Of a stretch of DNA of 64,000 nucleotides, positions 24,710-37,314 are shown piece after piece. The notes under the pieces are model-generated. The model did not search any database, was not told the origin of the DNA, and saw nothing but the letters and a program-made list of their open reading frames with translations. Both the position numbers and the translations under genes were made by a program. Where the stretch lies: assembly GCA_026874595.1 (NCBI GenBank), contig CM049318.1, positions 1,063,241 to 1,127,240 on the forward strand. The letters are read 5' to 3'. Origin of the DNA: Sipunculus nudus (lineage: Eukaryota; Annelida; Sipuncula; Golfingiida; Sipunculidae). Position 1 is the stretch's first letter; the number at the start of each line of letters is the position of its first letter.

Positions 24710-27700
24710 TCTAGTTAATATTCATAGATATTTTCTGCGGATTTGATTACCTGGTGGATCCAGGAAAGGCGTTCTGCCTCAGCGGAGGAATGTGCTCAGT
24801 TGAATTTCATTCTAGTTAATATTCATAGATATTTTCTGCGGATTTGGATTACCTGGTCGATCTAGTAAAGGCGTTCTGCCTCAGCAGAGGAATGTGCTCA
24901 GTTGAAGTTCATTCTAGTTAATATCCATAGATATTTTCTGCGGATTTGGATTACCTGGTGGATCCAGTAAAGGTGTTCTGCCTCAGCGGAGGAATGTGCT
25001 CAGTTGAAGTTCATTCTAGTTGATATTCATAGATATGTTCTGCGGATTTGATTACCTTGTGGATCCAGTAAAGGCGTTCTGTCTCAGCGGAGGAATGTGC
25101 TCAGTTGAAGTTCATTCTAGTTAATATCCATTGATATTTTCTGCGGATTTGGTTTATCTGGTGGATCCAGTAAAGGCGTTCTGCCTCAGCGGAGGAATGT
25201 GCTCAGTTGAAGTTCATTCTAGTTAATATTCATAGATATTTTCTGCGGATTTGATTACCTGGTGGATCCAGTAAAGGCGTTCTGCCTCAGCGGAGGAATG
25301 TGCTCAGTTGAAGTTCATTCTAGTTAATATTCATAGATATTTTCTGCGGATTTGGATTACCTGGTGGATCCAGTAAAGGCGTTCTGCCTCAGCGGAGGAA
25401 TGTGCTCAGTTGAAGTTCATTCAAGTTAATATTCATAGATATTTTCTGCGGATTTGGATTACCTGGTGGATCCAGTAAAGGTGTTCTGCCTCAGCGGAGG
25501 AATGTGCTCAGTTGAAGTTTTATTCTAGTTAATATTCATAGATATTTTCTGCGGATTTGGATAACCTGGTGGATCCAGTAAAGGTGTTCTGCCTCAGCGG
25601 AGGAATGTGCTCAGTTGAAGTTCATTCTATTTAATATTCATAGATATTTTCTGCGGATTTGGTTTATCTGGTGGATCCAGTAAAGGTGTTCTGCCTCAGC
25701 GGAGGAATGTGCTCAGTTGAAGTTCATTCTAGTTAATATTCATAGATATTTTCTGCGGATTTGGATTACCTGGTGGATCCAGTAAAGGCGTTCTGCCTCA
25801 GCGGAGGAATGTGCTCAGTTGAAGTTCATTCTAGTTAATATTCATAGATATTTTCTGCGGATTTGATTACCTGGTGGATCCAGTAAAGTCGTTCTGCCTC
25901 AGCGGAGGAATGTGCTAAGTTGAAGTTCATTCTAGTTAATATTCATAGATATTTTCTGCGGATTTGGTTTACCTGGTGGATCCAGTAAAGGCGTTCTGCC
26001 TCAGCGGAGGAATGTGCTCAGTTGAAGTTCATTCAAGTTAATATTCATAGATATTTTCTGCGGATTTGGATTACCTGGTGGATCCAGTAAAGGTGTTCTG
26101 CCTTAGCGGAGGAATGTGCTGAGTTGAAGTTCATTCTAATAATATTCATAGTTATTTTCTGCGGATTTGGATTACCTGGTGGATCCAGTAAAGGTGTTCT
26201 GCCTCAGCGGAGGAATGTGCTCAGTTGAAGTTCATTCTAGTTAATATTCATAGATATTTTCTGCGGATTTGATTACCTGGTGGATCCAGTAAAGGCGTTC
26301 TGCCTGAGCGGAGGAATGTGCTCAGTTGAAGTTCATTCTAGTTAATATTCATAGATATTTTCTGCGGATTTGGATTACCTGGTGGATCCAGTAAAGGCGT
26401 TCTGCCTCAGCGGAGGAATGTGCTCAGTTGAAGTTCATTCTAGTTAATATTCATAGATATTTTCTGCGGATTTGGATTACCTGGTGGATCCAGTAAAGGC
26501 GTTCTGCCTCAGCGGAGGAATGTGCTCAGTTGAAGTTCATTCTAGTTAATATTCATAGATATTTTCTGCGGATTTGATTACCTGGTGGATCCAGTAAAGG
26601 CGTTCTGCCTGAGCGGAGGAATGTGCTCAGTTGAAGTTCATTCTAGTTAATATTCATAGATATTTTCTGCGGATTTGGATTACCTGGTGGATCCAGTAAA
26701 GGCGTTCTGCCTCAGCGGAGGAATGTGCTCAGTTGAAGTTCATTCTAGTTAATATTCATAGATATTTTCTGCGGATTTGATTACCTGGTGGATCCAGTAA
26801 AGGCGTTCTGCCTGAGCGGAGGAATGTGCTCAGTTGAAGTTCATTCTAGTTAATATTCATAGATATTTTCTGCGGATTTGGATTACCTGGTGGATCCAGT
26901 AAAGGCGTTCTGCCTCAGCGGAGGAATGTGCTCAGTTGAAGTTCATTCAAGTTAATATTCATAGATATTTTCTGCGGATTTGGATTACCTGGTGGATCCA
27001 GTAAAGGTGTTCTTCCTTAGCGGAGGAATGTGCTCATTTGAAGTTCATTCTAGTTAATATTCATAGATATTTTCTGCGGATTTGGATTACCTGGTGGATC
27101 CTGTAAAGGTGTTCTGCCTCAGCGGAGGAATGTGCTCAGTTGAAGTTCATTCTAGTTAATATTCATAGATATTTTCTGCGGATTTGGATTACCTGGTGGA
27201 TCCAGTAAAGGCGTTCTGCCTCAGCGGAGGAATGTGCTCAGTTGAAGTTCATTCTAGTTAATATTCATAGATATTTTCTGCGGATTTGGATTACCTGGTC
27301 GATCTAGTAAAGGCGTTCTGCCTCAGCGGAGGAATGTGCTCAGTTGAAGTTCATTCTAGTTAATATCCATAGATATTTTCTGCGGATTTGGATTACCTGG
27401 TGGATCCAGTAAAGGTGTTCTGCCTCAGCGGAGGAATGTGCTCAGTTGAAGTTCATTCTAGTTAATATTCATAGATATGTTCTGCGGATTTGATTACCTG
27501 GTGGATCCAGTAAAGGCGTTCTGTCTCAGCGGAGGAATGTGCTCAGTTGAAGTTCATTCTAGTTAATATCCATAGATATTTTCTGCGGATTTGGATTACC
27601 TGGTCGATCCAGTAAAGGCGTTCTGCCTCAGCGGAGGAATGTGCTCAGTTGAAGTTCATTCAAGTTAATATTCATAGATATTTTCTGCGGATTTGATTAC

Positions 27701-30698
27701 CTGGTGGATCCAGTAAAGGTGTTCTGACTTAGCGGAGGAATGTGCTAAGTTGAAGTTCATTCTAGTTAATATTCATAGATATTTTCTGCGGATTTGGATT
27801 ACCTGGTGGATCCAGTAAAGGCGTTCTGCCTTAGCGGAGGAATGTGCTAAGTTGAAGTTCATTCTAGTTAATATTCATAGATATTTTCTGCGGATTTGAT
27901 TACCTGGTGGATCCAGGAAAGGCGTTCTGCCTCAGCGGAGGAATGTGCTCAGTTGAATTTCATTCTAGTTAATATTCATAGATATTTTCTGCGGATTTGG
28001 ATTACCTGGTCGATCTAGTAAAGGCGTTCTGCCTCAGCAGAGGAATGTGCTCAGTTGAAGTTCATTCTAGTTAATATCCATAGATATTTTCTGCGGATTT
28101 GGATTACCTGGTGGATCCAGTAAAGGTGTTCTGCCTCAGCGGAGGAATGTGCTCAGTTGAAGTTCATTCTAGTTGATATTCATAGATATGTTCTGCGGAT
28201 TTGATTACCTGGTGGATCCAGTAAAGGCGTTCTGTCTCAGCGGAGGAATGTGCTCAGTTGAAGTTCATTCTAGTTAATATCCATTGATATTTTCTGCGGA
28301 TTTGGTTTATCTGGTGGATCCAGTAAAGGCGTTCTGCCTCAGCGGAGGAATGTGCTCAGTTGAAGTTCATTCTAGTTAATATTCATAGATATTTTCTGCG
28401 GATTTGATTACCTGGTGGATCCAGTAAAGGCGTTCTGCCTCAGCGGAGGAATGTGCTCAGTTGAAGTTCATTCTAGTTAATATTCATAGATATTTTCTGC
28501 GGATTTGGATTACCTGGTGGATCCAGTAAAGGCGTTCTGCCTCAGCGGAGGAATGTGCTCAGTTGAAGTTCATTCAAGTTAATATTCATAGATATTTTCT
28601 GCGGATTTGGATTACCTGGTGGATCCAGTAAAGGTGTTCTGCCTCAGCGGAGGAATGTGCTCAGTTGAAGTTTTATTCTAGTTAATATTCATAGATATTT
28701 TCTGCGGATTTGGATAACCTGGTGGATCCAGTAAAGGTGTTCTGCCTCAGCGGAGGAATGTGCTCAGTTGAAGTTCATTCTAGTTAATATTCATAGATAT
28801 TTTCTGCGGATTTGGTTTATCTGGTGGATCCAGTAAAGGTGTTCTGCCTCAGCGGAGGAATGTGCTCAGTTGAAGTTCATTCTAGTTAATATTCATAGAT
28901 ATTTTCTGCGGATTTGGATTACCTGGTGGATCCAGTAAAGGCGTTCTGCCTCAGCGGAGGAATGTGCTCAGTTGAAGTTCATTCTAGTTAATATTCATAG
29001 ATATTTTCTGCGGATTTGGATTACCTGGTGGATCCAGTAAAGGCGTTCTGCCTCAGCGGAGGAATGTGCTCAGTTGAAGTTCATTCAAGTTAATATTCAT
29101 AGATATTTTCTGCGGATTTGGATTACCTGGTGGATCCAGTAAAGGTGTTCTGCCTCAGCGGAGGAATGTGCTCAGTTGAAGTTTTATTCTAGTTAATATT
29201 CATAGATATTTTCTGCGGATTTGGATAACCTGGTGGATCCAGTAAAGGTGTTCTGCCTCAGCGGAGGAATGTGCTCAGTTGAAGTTCATTCTATTTAATA
29301 TTCATAGATATTTTCTGCGGATTTGGTTTATCTGGTGGATCCAGTAAAGGTGTTCTGCCTCAGCGGAGGAATGTGCTCAGTTGAAGTTCATTCTAGTTAA
29401 TATTCATAGATATTTTCTGCGGATTTGGATTACCTGGTGGATCCAGTAAAGGCGTTCTGCCTCAGCGGAGGAATGTGCTCAGTTGAAGTTCATTCTAGTT
29501 AATATTCATAGATATTTTCTGCGGATTTGATTACCTGGTGGATCCAGTAAAGTCGTTCTGCCTCAGCGGAGGAATGTGCTAAGTTGAAGTTCATTCTAGT
29601 TAATATTCATAGATATTTTCTGCGGATTTGGTTTACCTGGTGGATCCAGTAAAGGCGTTCTGCCTCAGCGGAGGAATGTGCTCAGTTGAAGTTCATTCAA
29701 GTTAATATTCATAGATATTTTCTGCGGATTTGGATTACCTGGTGGATCCAGTAAAGGTGTTCTGCCTTAGCGGAGGAATGTGCTGAGTTGAAGTTCATTC
29801 TAATAATATTCATAGTTATTTTCTGCGGATTTGGATTACCTGGTGGATCCAGTAAAGGTGTTCTGCCTCAGCGGAGGAATGTGCTCAGTTGAAGTTCATT
29901 CTAGTTAATATTCATAGATATTTTCTGCGGATTTGATTACCTGGTGGATCCAGTAAAGGCGTTCTGCCTGAGCGGAGGAATGTGCTCAGTTGAAGTTCAT
30001 TCTAGTTAATATTCATAGATATTTTCTGCGGATTTGGATTACCTGGTGGATCCAGTAAAGGCGTTCTGCCTCAGCGGAGGAATGTGCTCAGTTGAAGTTC
30101 ATTCTAGTTAATATTCATAGATATTTTCTGCGGATTTGGATTACCTGGTGGATCCAGTAAAGGCGTTCTGCCTCAGCGGAGGAATGTGCTCAGTTGAAGT
30201 TCATTCTAGTTAATATTCATAGATATTTTCTGCGGATTTGATTACCTGGTGGATCCAGTAAAGGCGTTCTGCCTGAGCGGAGGAATGTGCTCAGTTGAAG
30301 TTCATTCTAGTTAATATTCATAGATATTTTCTGCGGATTTGGATTACCTGGTGGATCCAGTAAAGGCGTTCTGCCTCAGCGGAGGAATGTGCTCAGTTGA
30401 AGTTCATTCTAGTTAATATTCATAGATATTTTCTGCGGATTTGATTACCTGGTGGATCCAGTAAAGGCGTTCTGCCTGAGCGGAGGAATGTGCTCAGTTG
30501 AAGTTCATTCTAGTTAATATTCATAGATATTTTCTGCGGATTTGGATTACCTGGTGGATCCAGTAAAGGCGTTCTGCCTCAGCGGAGGAATGTGCTCAGT
30601 TGAAGTTCATTCAAGTTAATATTCATAGATATTTTCTGCGGATTTGGATTACCTGGTGGATCCAGTAAAGGTGTTCTTCCTTAGCGGAGGAATGTGCT

Positions 30699-33600
30699 CA
30701 TTTGAAGTTCATTCTAGTTAATATTCATAGATATTTTCTGCGGATTTGGATTACCTGGTGGATCCTGTAAAGGTGTTCTGCCTCAGCGGAGGAATGTGCT
30801 CAGTTGAAGTTCATTCTAGTTAATATTCATAGATATTTTCTGCGGATTTGGATTACCTGGTGGATCCAGTAAAGGCGTTCTGCCTCAGCGGAGGAATGTG
30901 CTCAGTTGAAGTTCATTCTAGTTAATATTCATAGATATTTTCTGCGGATTTGGATTACCTGGTCGATCTAGTAAAGGCGTTCTGCCTCAGCGGAGGAATG
31001 TGCTCAGTTGAAGTTCATTCTAGTTAATATCCATAGATATTTTCTGCGGATTTGGATTACCTGGTGGATCCAGTAAAGGTGTTCTGCCTCAGCGGAGGAA
31101 TGTGCTCAGTTGAAGTTCATTCTAGTTAATATTCATAGATATGTTCTGCGGATTTGATTACCTGGTGGATCCAGTAAAGGCGTTCTGTCTCAGCGGAGGA
31201 ATGTGCTCAGTTGAAGTTCATTCTAGTTAATATCCATAGATATTTTCTGCGGATTTGGATTACCTGGTCGATCCAGTAAAGGCGTTCTGCCTCAGCGGAG
31301 GAATGTGCTCAGTTGAAGTTCATTCAAGTTAATATTCATAGATATTTTCTGCGGATTTGATTACCTGGTGGATCCAGTAAAGGTGTTCTGACTTAGCGGA
31401 GGAATGTGCTAAGTTGAAGTTCATTCTAGTTAATATTCATAGATATTTTCTGCGGATTTGGATTACCTGGTGGATCCAGTAAAGGCGTTCTGCCTTAGCG
31501 GAGGAATGTGCTAAGTTGAAGTTCATTCTAGTTAATATTCATAGATATTTTCTGCGGATTTGATTACCTGGTGGATCCAGGAAAGGCGTTCTGCCTCAGC
31601 GGAGGAATGTGCTCAGTTGAATTTCATTCTAGTTAATATTCATAGATATTTTCTGCGGATTTGGATTACCTGGTCGATCTAGTAAAGGCGTTCTGCCTCA
31701 GCAGAGGAATGTGCTCAGTTGAAGTTCATTCTAGTTAATATCCATAGATATTTTCTGCGGATTTGGATTACCTGGTGGATCCAGTAAAGGTGTTCTGCCT
31801 CAGCGGAGGAATGTGCTCAGTTGAAGTTCATTCTAGTTGATATTCATAGATATGTTCTGCGGATTTGATTACCTGGTGGATCCAGTAAAGGCGTTCTGTC
31901 TCAGCGGAGGAATGTGCTCAGTTGAAGTTCATTCTAGTTAATATCCATTGATATTTTCTGCGGATTTGGTTTATCTGGTGGATCCAGTAAAGGCGTTCTG
32001 CCTCAGCGGAGGAATGTGCTCAGTTGAAGTTCATTCTAGTTAATATTCATAGATATTTTCTGCGGATTTGATTACCTGGTGGATCCAGTAAAGGCGTTCT
32101 GCCTCAGCGGAGGAATGTGCTCAGTTGAAGTTCATTCTAGTTAATATTCATAGATATTTTCTGCGGATTTGGATTACCTGGTGGATCCAGTAAAGGCGTT
32201 CTGCCTCAGCGGAGGAATGTGCTCAGTTGAAGTTCATTCAAGTTAATATTCATAGATATTTTCTGCGGATTTGGATTACCTGGTGGATCCAGTAAAGGTG
32301 TTCTGCCTCAGCGGAGGAATGTGCTCAGTTGAAGTTTTATTCTAGTTAATATTCATAGATATTTTCTGCGGATTTGGATAACCTGGTGGATCCAGTAAAG
32401 GTGTTCTGCCTCAGCGGAGGAATGTGCTCAGTTGAAGTTCATTCTAGTTAATATTCATAGATATTTTCTGCGGATTTGGTTTATCTGGTGGATCCAGTAA
32501 AGGTGTTCTGCCTCAGCGGAGGAATGTGCTCAGTTGAAGTTCATTCTAGTTAATATTCATAGATATTTTCTGCGGATTTGGATTACCTGGTGGATCCAGT
32601 AAAGGCGTTCTGCCTCAGCGGAGGAATGTGCTCAGTTGAAGTTCATTCTAGTTAATATTCATAGATATTTTCTGCGGATTTGATTACCTGGTGGATCCAG
32701 TAAAGTCGTTCTGCCTCAGCGGAGGAATGTGCTAAGTTGAAGTTCATTCTAGTTAATATTCATAGATATTTTCTGCGGATTTGGTTTACCTGGTGGATCC
32801 AGTAAAGGCGTTCTGCCTCAGCGGAGGAATGTGCTAAGTTGAAGTTCATTCTAGTTAATATTCCTAGATATTTTCTGCGGATTTGATTACCTGGTGGATC
32901 CAGTAAAGGCGTTCTGCCTCAGCGGAGGAATGTGCGCAGTTGAAGTTCATTCTAGTTAATATTCATAGATATTTTCTGCGGATTTGGATTACCTGGTGGA
33001 TCCAGTAAAGGCGTTCTGCCTCAGCGGAGGAATGTGCTCAGTTGAAGTTCATTCAAGTTAATATTCATAGATATTTTCTGCGGATTTGGATTACCTGGTG
33101 GATCCAGTAAAGGTGTTCTGCCTTAGCGGAGGAATGTGCTGAGTTGAAGTTCATTCTAATAATATTCATAGATATTTTCTGCGGATTTGGATTACCTGGT
33201 GGATCCAGTAAAGGTGTTCTGCCTCAGCGGAGGAATGTGCTCAGTTGAAGTTCATTCTAGTTAATATTCATAGATATTTTCTGCGGATTTGATTACCTGG
33301 TGGATCCAGTAAAGGCGTTCTGCCTGAGCGGAGGAATGTGCTCAGTTGAAGTTCATTCTAGTTAATATTCATAGATATTTTCTGCGGATTTGGATTACCT
33401 GGTGGATCCAGTAAAGGCGTTCTGCCTCAGCGGAGGAATGTGCTCAGTTGAAGTTCATTCTAGTTAATATTCATAGATATTTTCTGCGGATTTGATTACC
33501 TGGTGGATCCAGTAAAGGCGTTCTGCCTCAGCGGAGGAATGTGCTCAGTTGAAGTTCATTCTAGTTAATATTCATAGATATTTTCTGCGGATTTGGATTA

Positions 33601-34970
33601 CCTGGTGGATCCAGTAAAGGCGTTCTGCCTCAGCGGAGGAATGTGCTCAGTTGAAGTTCATTCAAGTTAATATTCATAGATATTTTCTGCGGATTTGGAT
33701 TACCTGGTGGATCCAGTAAAGGTGTTCTTCCTTAGCGGAGGAATGTGCTCATTTGAAGTTCATTCTAGTTAATATTCATAGATATTTTCTGCGGATTTGG
33801 ATTACCTGGTGGATCCTGTAAAGGTGTTCTGCCTCAGCGGAGGAATGTGCTCAGTTGAAGTTCATTCTAGTTAATATTCATAGATATTTTCTGCGGATTT
33901 GGATTACCTGGTGGATCCAGTAAAGGCGTTCTGCCTCAGCGGAGGAATGTGCTCAGTTGAAGTTCATTCTAGTTAATATTCATAGATATTTATTGCGCAT
34001 TTGGATTACCTGGTGGATCCAGTAAAGGAGTTCTGCCTTAGCGGAGGAATGTGCTCAGTTGAAGTTCATTCTAATAATATTCATAGTTATTTTCTGCGGA
34101 TTTGGATTACCTGGTGGATCCAGTAAAGGTGTTCTGCCTCAGCGGAGGAATGTGCTCAGTTGAAGTTCATTCTAGTTAATATTCATAGATATTTTCTGCG
34201 GATTTGATTACCTGGTGGATCCAGTAAAGGCGTTCTGCCTGAGCGGAGGAATGTGCTCAGTTGAAGTTCATTCTAGTTAATATTCATAGATATTTTCTGC
34301 GGATTTGGATTACCTGGTGGATCCAGTAAAGGCGTTCTGCCTCAGCGGAGGAATGTGCTCAGTTGAAGTTCATTCTAGTTAATATTCATAGATATTTTCT
34401 GCGGATTTGGATTACCTGGTGGATCCAGTAAAGGCGTTCTGCCTCAGCGGAGGAATGTGCTCAGTTGAAGTTCATTCTAGTTAATATTCATAGATATTTT
34501 CTGCGGATTTGATTACCTGGTGGATCCAGTAAAGGCGTTCTGCCTGAGCGGAGGAATGTGCTCAGTTGAAGTTCATTCTAGTTAATATTCATAGATATTT
34601 TCTGCGGATTTGGATTACCTGGTGGATCCAGTAAAGGCGTTCTGCCTCAGCGGAGGAATGTGCTCAGTTGAAGTTCATTCTAGTTAATATTCATAGATAT
34701 TTTCTGCGGATTTGATTACCTGGTGGATCCAGTAAAGGCGTTCTGCCTGAGCGGAGGAATGTGCTCAGTTGAAGTTCATTCTAGTTAATATTCATAGATA
34801 TTTTCTGCGGATTTGGATTACCTGGTGGATCCAGTAAAGGCGTTCTGCCTCAGCGGAGGAATGTGCTCAGTTGAAGTTCATTCAAGTTAATATTCATAGA
34901 TATTTTCTGCGGATTTGGATTACCTGGTGGATCCAGTAAAGGTGTTCTTCCTTAGCGGAGGAATGTGCTC
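30699..34970. repeat. 4271-bp higher-order repeat unit (42 units)
   Basis: Two kinds of CTCATT unit alternate. One is followed by a GTCGATCTAG unit (20727, 27035, 30699, 34970, 38226, 49187). The other lies 887 bp after a CCTAG unit (17980, 23778, 33750, 37006, 41277, 52238). The step from first to second kind is 3051 bp (20727, 30699, 38226 and 49187), and the step back is 1220 bp (33750, 37006), giving a 4271-bp composite. The interval 36119-40390 between CCTAG units is also 4271. The repeat between 34970 and 38226 is shortened by 1015 bp (ten units) to 3256 bp. Confidence 0.75.
33957..34058 (+). repeat. Unit with altered core, copy 2
   Basis: Same core changes as the unit at 23985. The sequence after it differs from copy 1: here the next unit has TTCTAATAATATT with CATAGTTATT, whereas copy 1 is followed by a canonical unit. 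The unit therefore lies at the edge of the 9972-bp homology. Confidence 0.85.
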
Positions 34971-37212
34971 ATTTGAAGTTCATTCTAGTTAATATTCATA
35001 GATATTTTCTGCGGATTTGGATTACCTGGTGGATCCTGTAAAGGTGTTCTGCCTCAGCGGAGGAATGTGCTCAGTTGAAGTTCATTCTAGTTAATATTCA
35101 TAGATATTTTCTGCGGATTTGGATTACCTGGTGGATCCAGTAAAGGCGTTCTGCCTCAGCGGAGGAATGTGCTCAGTTGAAGTTCATTCTAGTTAATATT
35201 CATAGATATTTTCTGCGGATTTGGATTACCTGGTCGATCTAGTAAAGGCGTTCTGCCTCAGCGGAGGAATGTGCTCAGTTGAAGTTCATTCTAGTTAATA
35301 TCCATAGATATTTTCTGCGGATTTGGATTACCTGGTGGATCCAGTAAAGGTGTTCTGCCTCAGCGGAGGAATGTGCTCAGTTGAAGTTCATTCTAGTTAA
35401 TATTCATAGATATTTTCTGCGGATTTGGATTACCTGGTGGATCCAGTAAAGGCGTTCTGCCTCAGCGGAGGAATGTGCTCAGTTGAAGTTCATTCAAGTT
35501 AATATTCATAGATATTTTCTGCGGATTTGGATTACCTGGTGGATCCAGTAAAGGTGTTCTGCCTCAGCGGAGGAATGTGCTCAGTTGAAGTTTTATTCTA
35601 GTTAATATTCATAGATATTTTCTGCGGATTTGGATAACCTGGTGGATCCAGTAAAGGTGTTCTGCCTCAGCGGAGGAATGTGCTCAGTTGAAGTTCATTC
35701 TAGTTAATATTCATAGATATTTTCTGCGGATTTGGTTTATCTGGTGGATCCAGTAAAGGTGTTCTGCCTCAGCGGAGGAATGTGCTCAGTTGAAGTTCAT
35801 TCTAGTTAATATTCATAGATATTTTCTGCGGATTTGGATTACCTGGTGGATCCAGTAAAGGCGTTCTGCCTCAGCGGAGGAATGTGCTCAGTTGAAGTTC
35901 ATTCTAGTTAATATTCATAGATATTTTCTGCGGATTTGATTACCTGGTGGATCCAGTAAAGTCGTTCTGCCTCAGCGGAGGAATGTGCTAAGTTGAAGTT
36001 CATTCTAGTTAATATTCATAGATATTTTCTGCGGATTTGGTTTACCTGGTGGATCCAGTAAAGGCGTTCTGCCTCAGCGGAGGAATGTGCTAAGTTGAAG
36101 TTCATTCTAGTTAATATTCCTAGATATTTTCTGCGGATTTGATTACCTGGTGGATCCAGTAAAGGCGTTCTGCCTCAGCGGAGGAATGTGCGCAGTTGAA
36201 GTTCATTCTAGTTAATATTCATAGATATTTTCTGCGGATTTGGATTACCTGGTGGATCCAGTAAAGGCGTTCTGCCTCAGCGGAGGAATGTGCTCAGTTG
36301 AAGTTCATTCAAGTTAATATTCATAGATATTTTCTGCGGATTTGGATTACCTGGTGGATCCAGTAAAGGTGTTCTGCCTTAGCGGAGGAATGTGCTGAGT
36401 TGAAGTTCATTCTAATAATATTCATAGATATTTTCTGCGGATTTGGATTACCTGGTGGATCCAGTAAAGGTGTTCTGCCTCAGCGGAGGAATGTGCTCAG
36501 TTGAAGTTCATTCTAGTTAATATTCATAGATATTTTCTGCGGATTTGATTACCTGGTGGATCCAGTAAAGGCGTTCTGCCTGAGCGGAGGAATGTGCTCA
36601 GTTGAAGTTCATTCTAGTTAATATTCATAGATATTTTCTGCGGATTTGGATTACCTGGTGGATCCAGTAAAGGCGTTCTGCCTCAGCGGAGGAATGTGCT
36701 CAGTTGAAGTTCATTCTAGTTAATATTCATAGATATTTTCTGCGGATTTGATTACCTGGTGGATCCAGTAAAGGCGTTCTGCCTCAGCGGAGGAATGTGC
36801 TCAGTTGAAGTTCATTCTAGTTAATATTCATAGATATTTTCTGCGGATTTGGATTACCTGGTGGATCCAGTAAAGGCGTTCTGCCTCAGCGGAGGAATGT
36901 GCTCAGTTGAAGTTCATTCAAGTTAATATTCATAGATATTTTCTGCGGATTTGGATTACCTGGTGGATCCAGTAAAGGTGTTCTTCCTTAGCGGAGGAAT
37001 GTGCTCATTTGAAGTTCATTCTAGTTAATATTCATAGATATTTTCTGCGGATTTGGATTACCTGGTGGATCCTGTAAAGGTGTTCTGCCTCAGCGGAGGA
37101 ATGTGCTCAGTTGAAGTTCATTCTAGTTAATATTCATAGATATTTTCTGCGGATTTGGATTACCTGGTGGATCCAGTAAAGGCGTTCTGCCTCAGCGGAG
37201 GAATGTGCTCAG

Positions 37213-37314
37213 TTGAAGTTCATTCTAGTTAATATTCATAGATATTTATTGCGCATTTGGATTACCTGGTGGATCCAGTAAAGGAGTTCTGCCTTAGCGG
37301 AGGAATGTGCTCAG
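37213..37314 (+). repeat. Unit with altered core, copy 3
   Basis: Third copy, 3256 bp after the second, carried by the 32-unit tandem duplication. It is followed by the same TTCTAATAATATT unit as copy 2. Confidence 0.85.

Larger units (their letters stand above)
17880..29018. repeat. 6308-bp offset duplication, ~4.8 kb per copy
   Basis: About 17.88-22.71 kb matches about 24.19-29.02 kb at a fixed 6308-bp offset. Landmarks: CTCATT ends (17980/24288 and 20727/27035), open-frame blocks (18210/24518), ATTTAATATT (19321/25629), CCATTGAT (21973/28281), TTTTATTC (22363/28671). The ~1.5 kb between the copies (22.7-24.19 kb) holds the CCTAG block and a TATTGCGCAT unit. Agreement ends near 28.99 kb, where a 101-bp unit in the left copy meets a 102-bp unit on the right. 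Confidence 0.8.
18950..34067. repeat. 9972-bp offset duplication, ~5.1 kb per copy
   Basis: About 18.95-24.10 kb recurs at about 28.92-34.07 kb. Landmarks with the 9972-bp offset: TTTTATTC (19210/29182), ATTTAATATT (19321/29293), TCATAGTTAT (19838/29810), CTCATT ends (20727/30699 and 23778/33750), CCTAG (22891/32863), TATTGCGCAT (24019/33991). The left end of the right-hand copy coincides with the end of the 6308-bp copy near 29.0 kb, which marks a recombination junction there. Confidence 0.8.
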
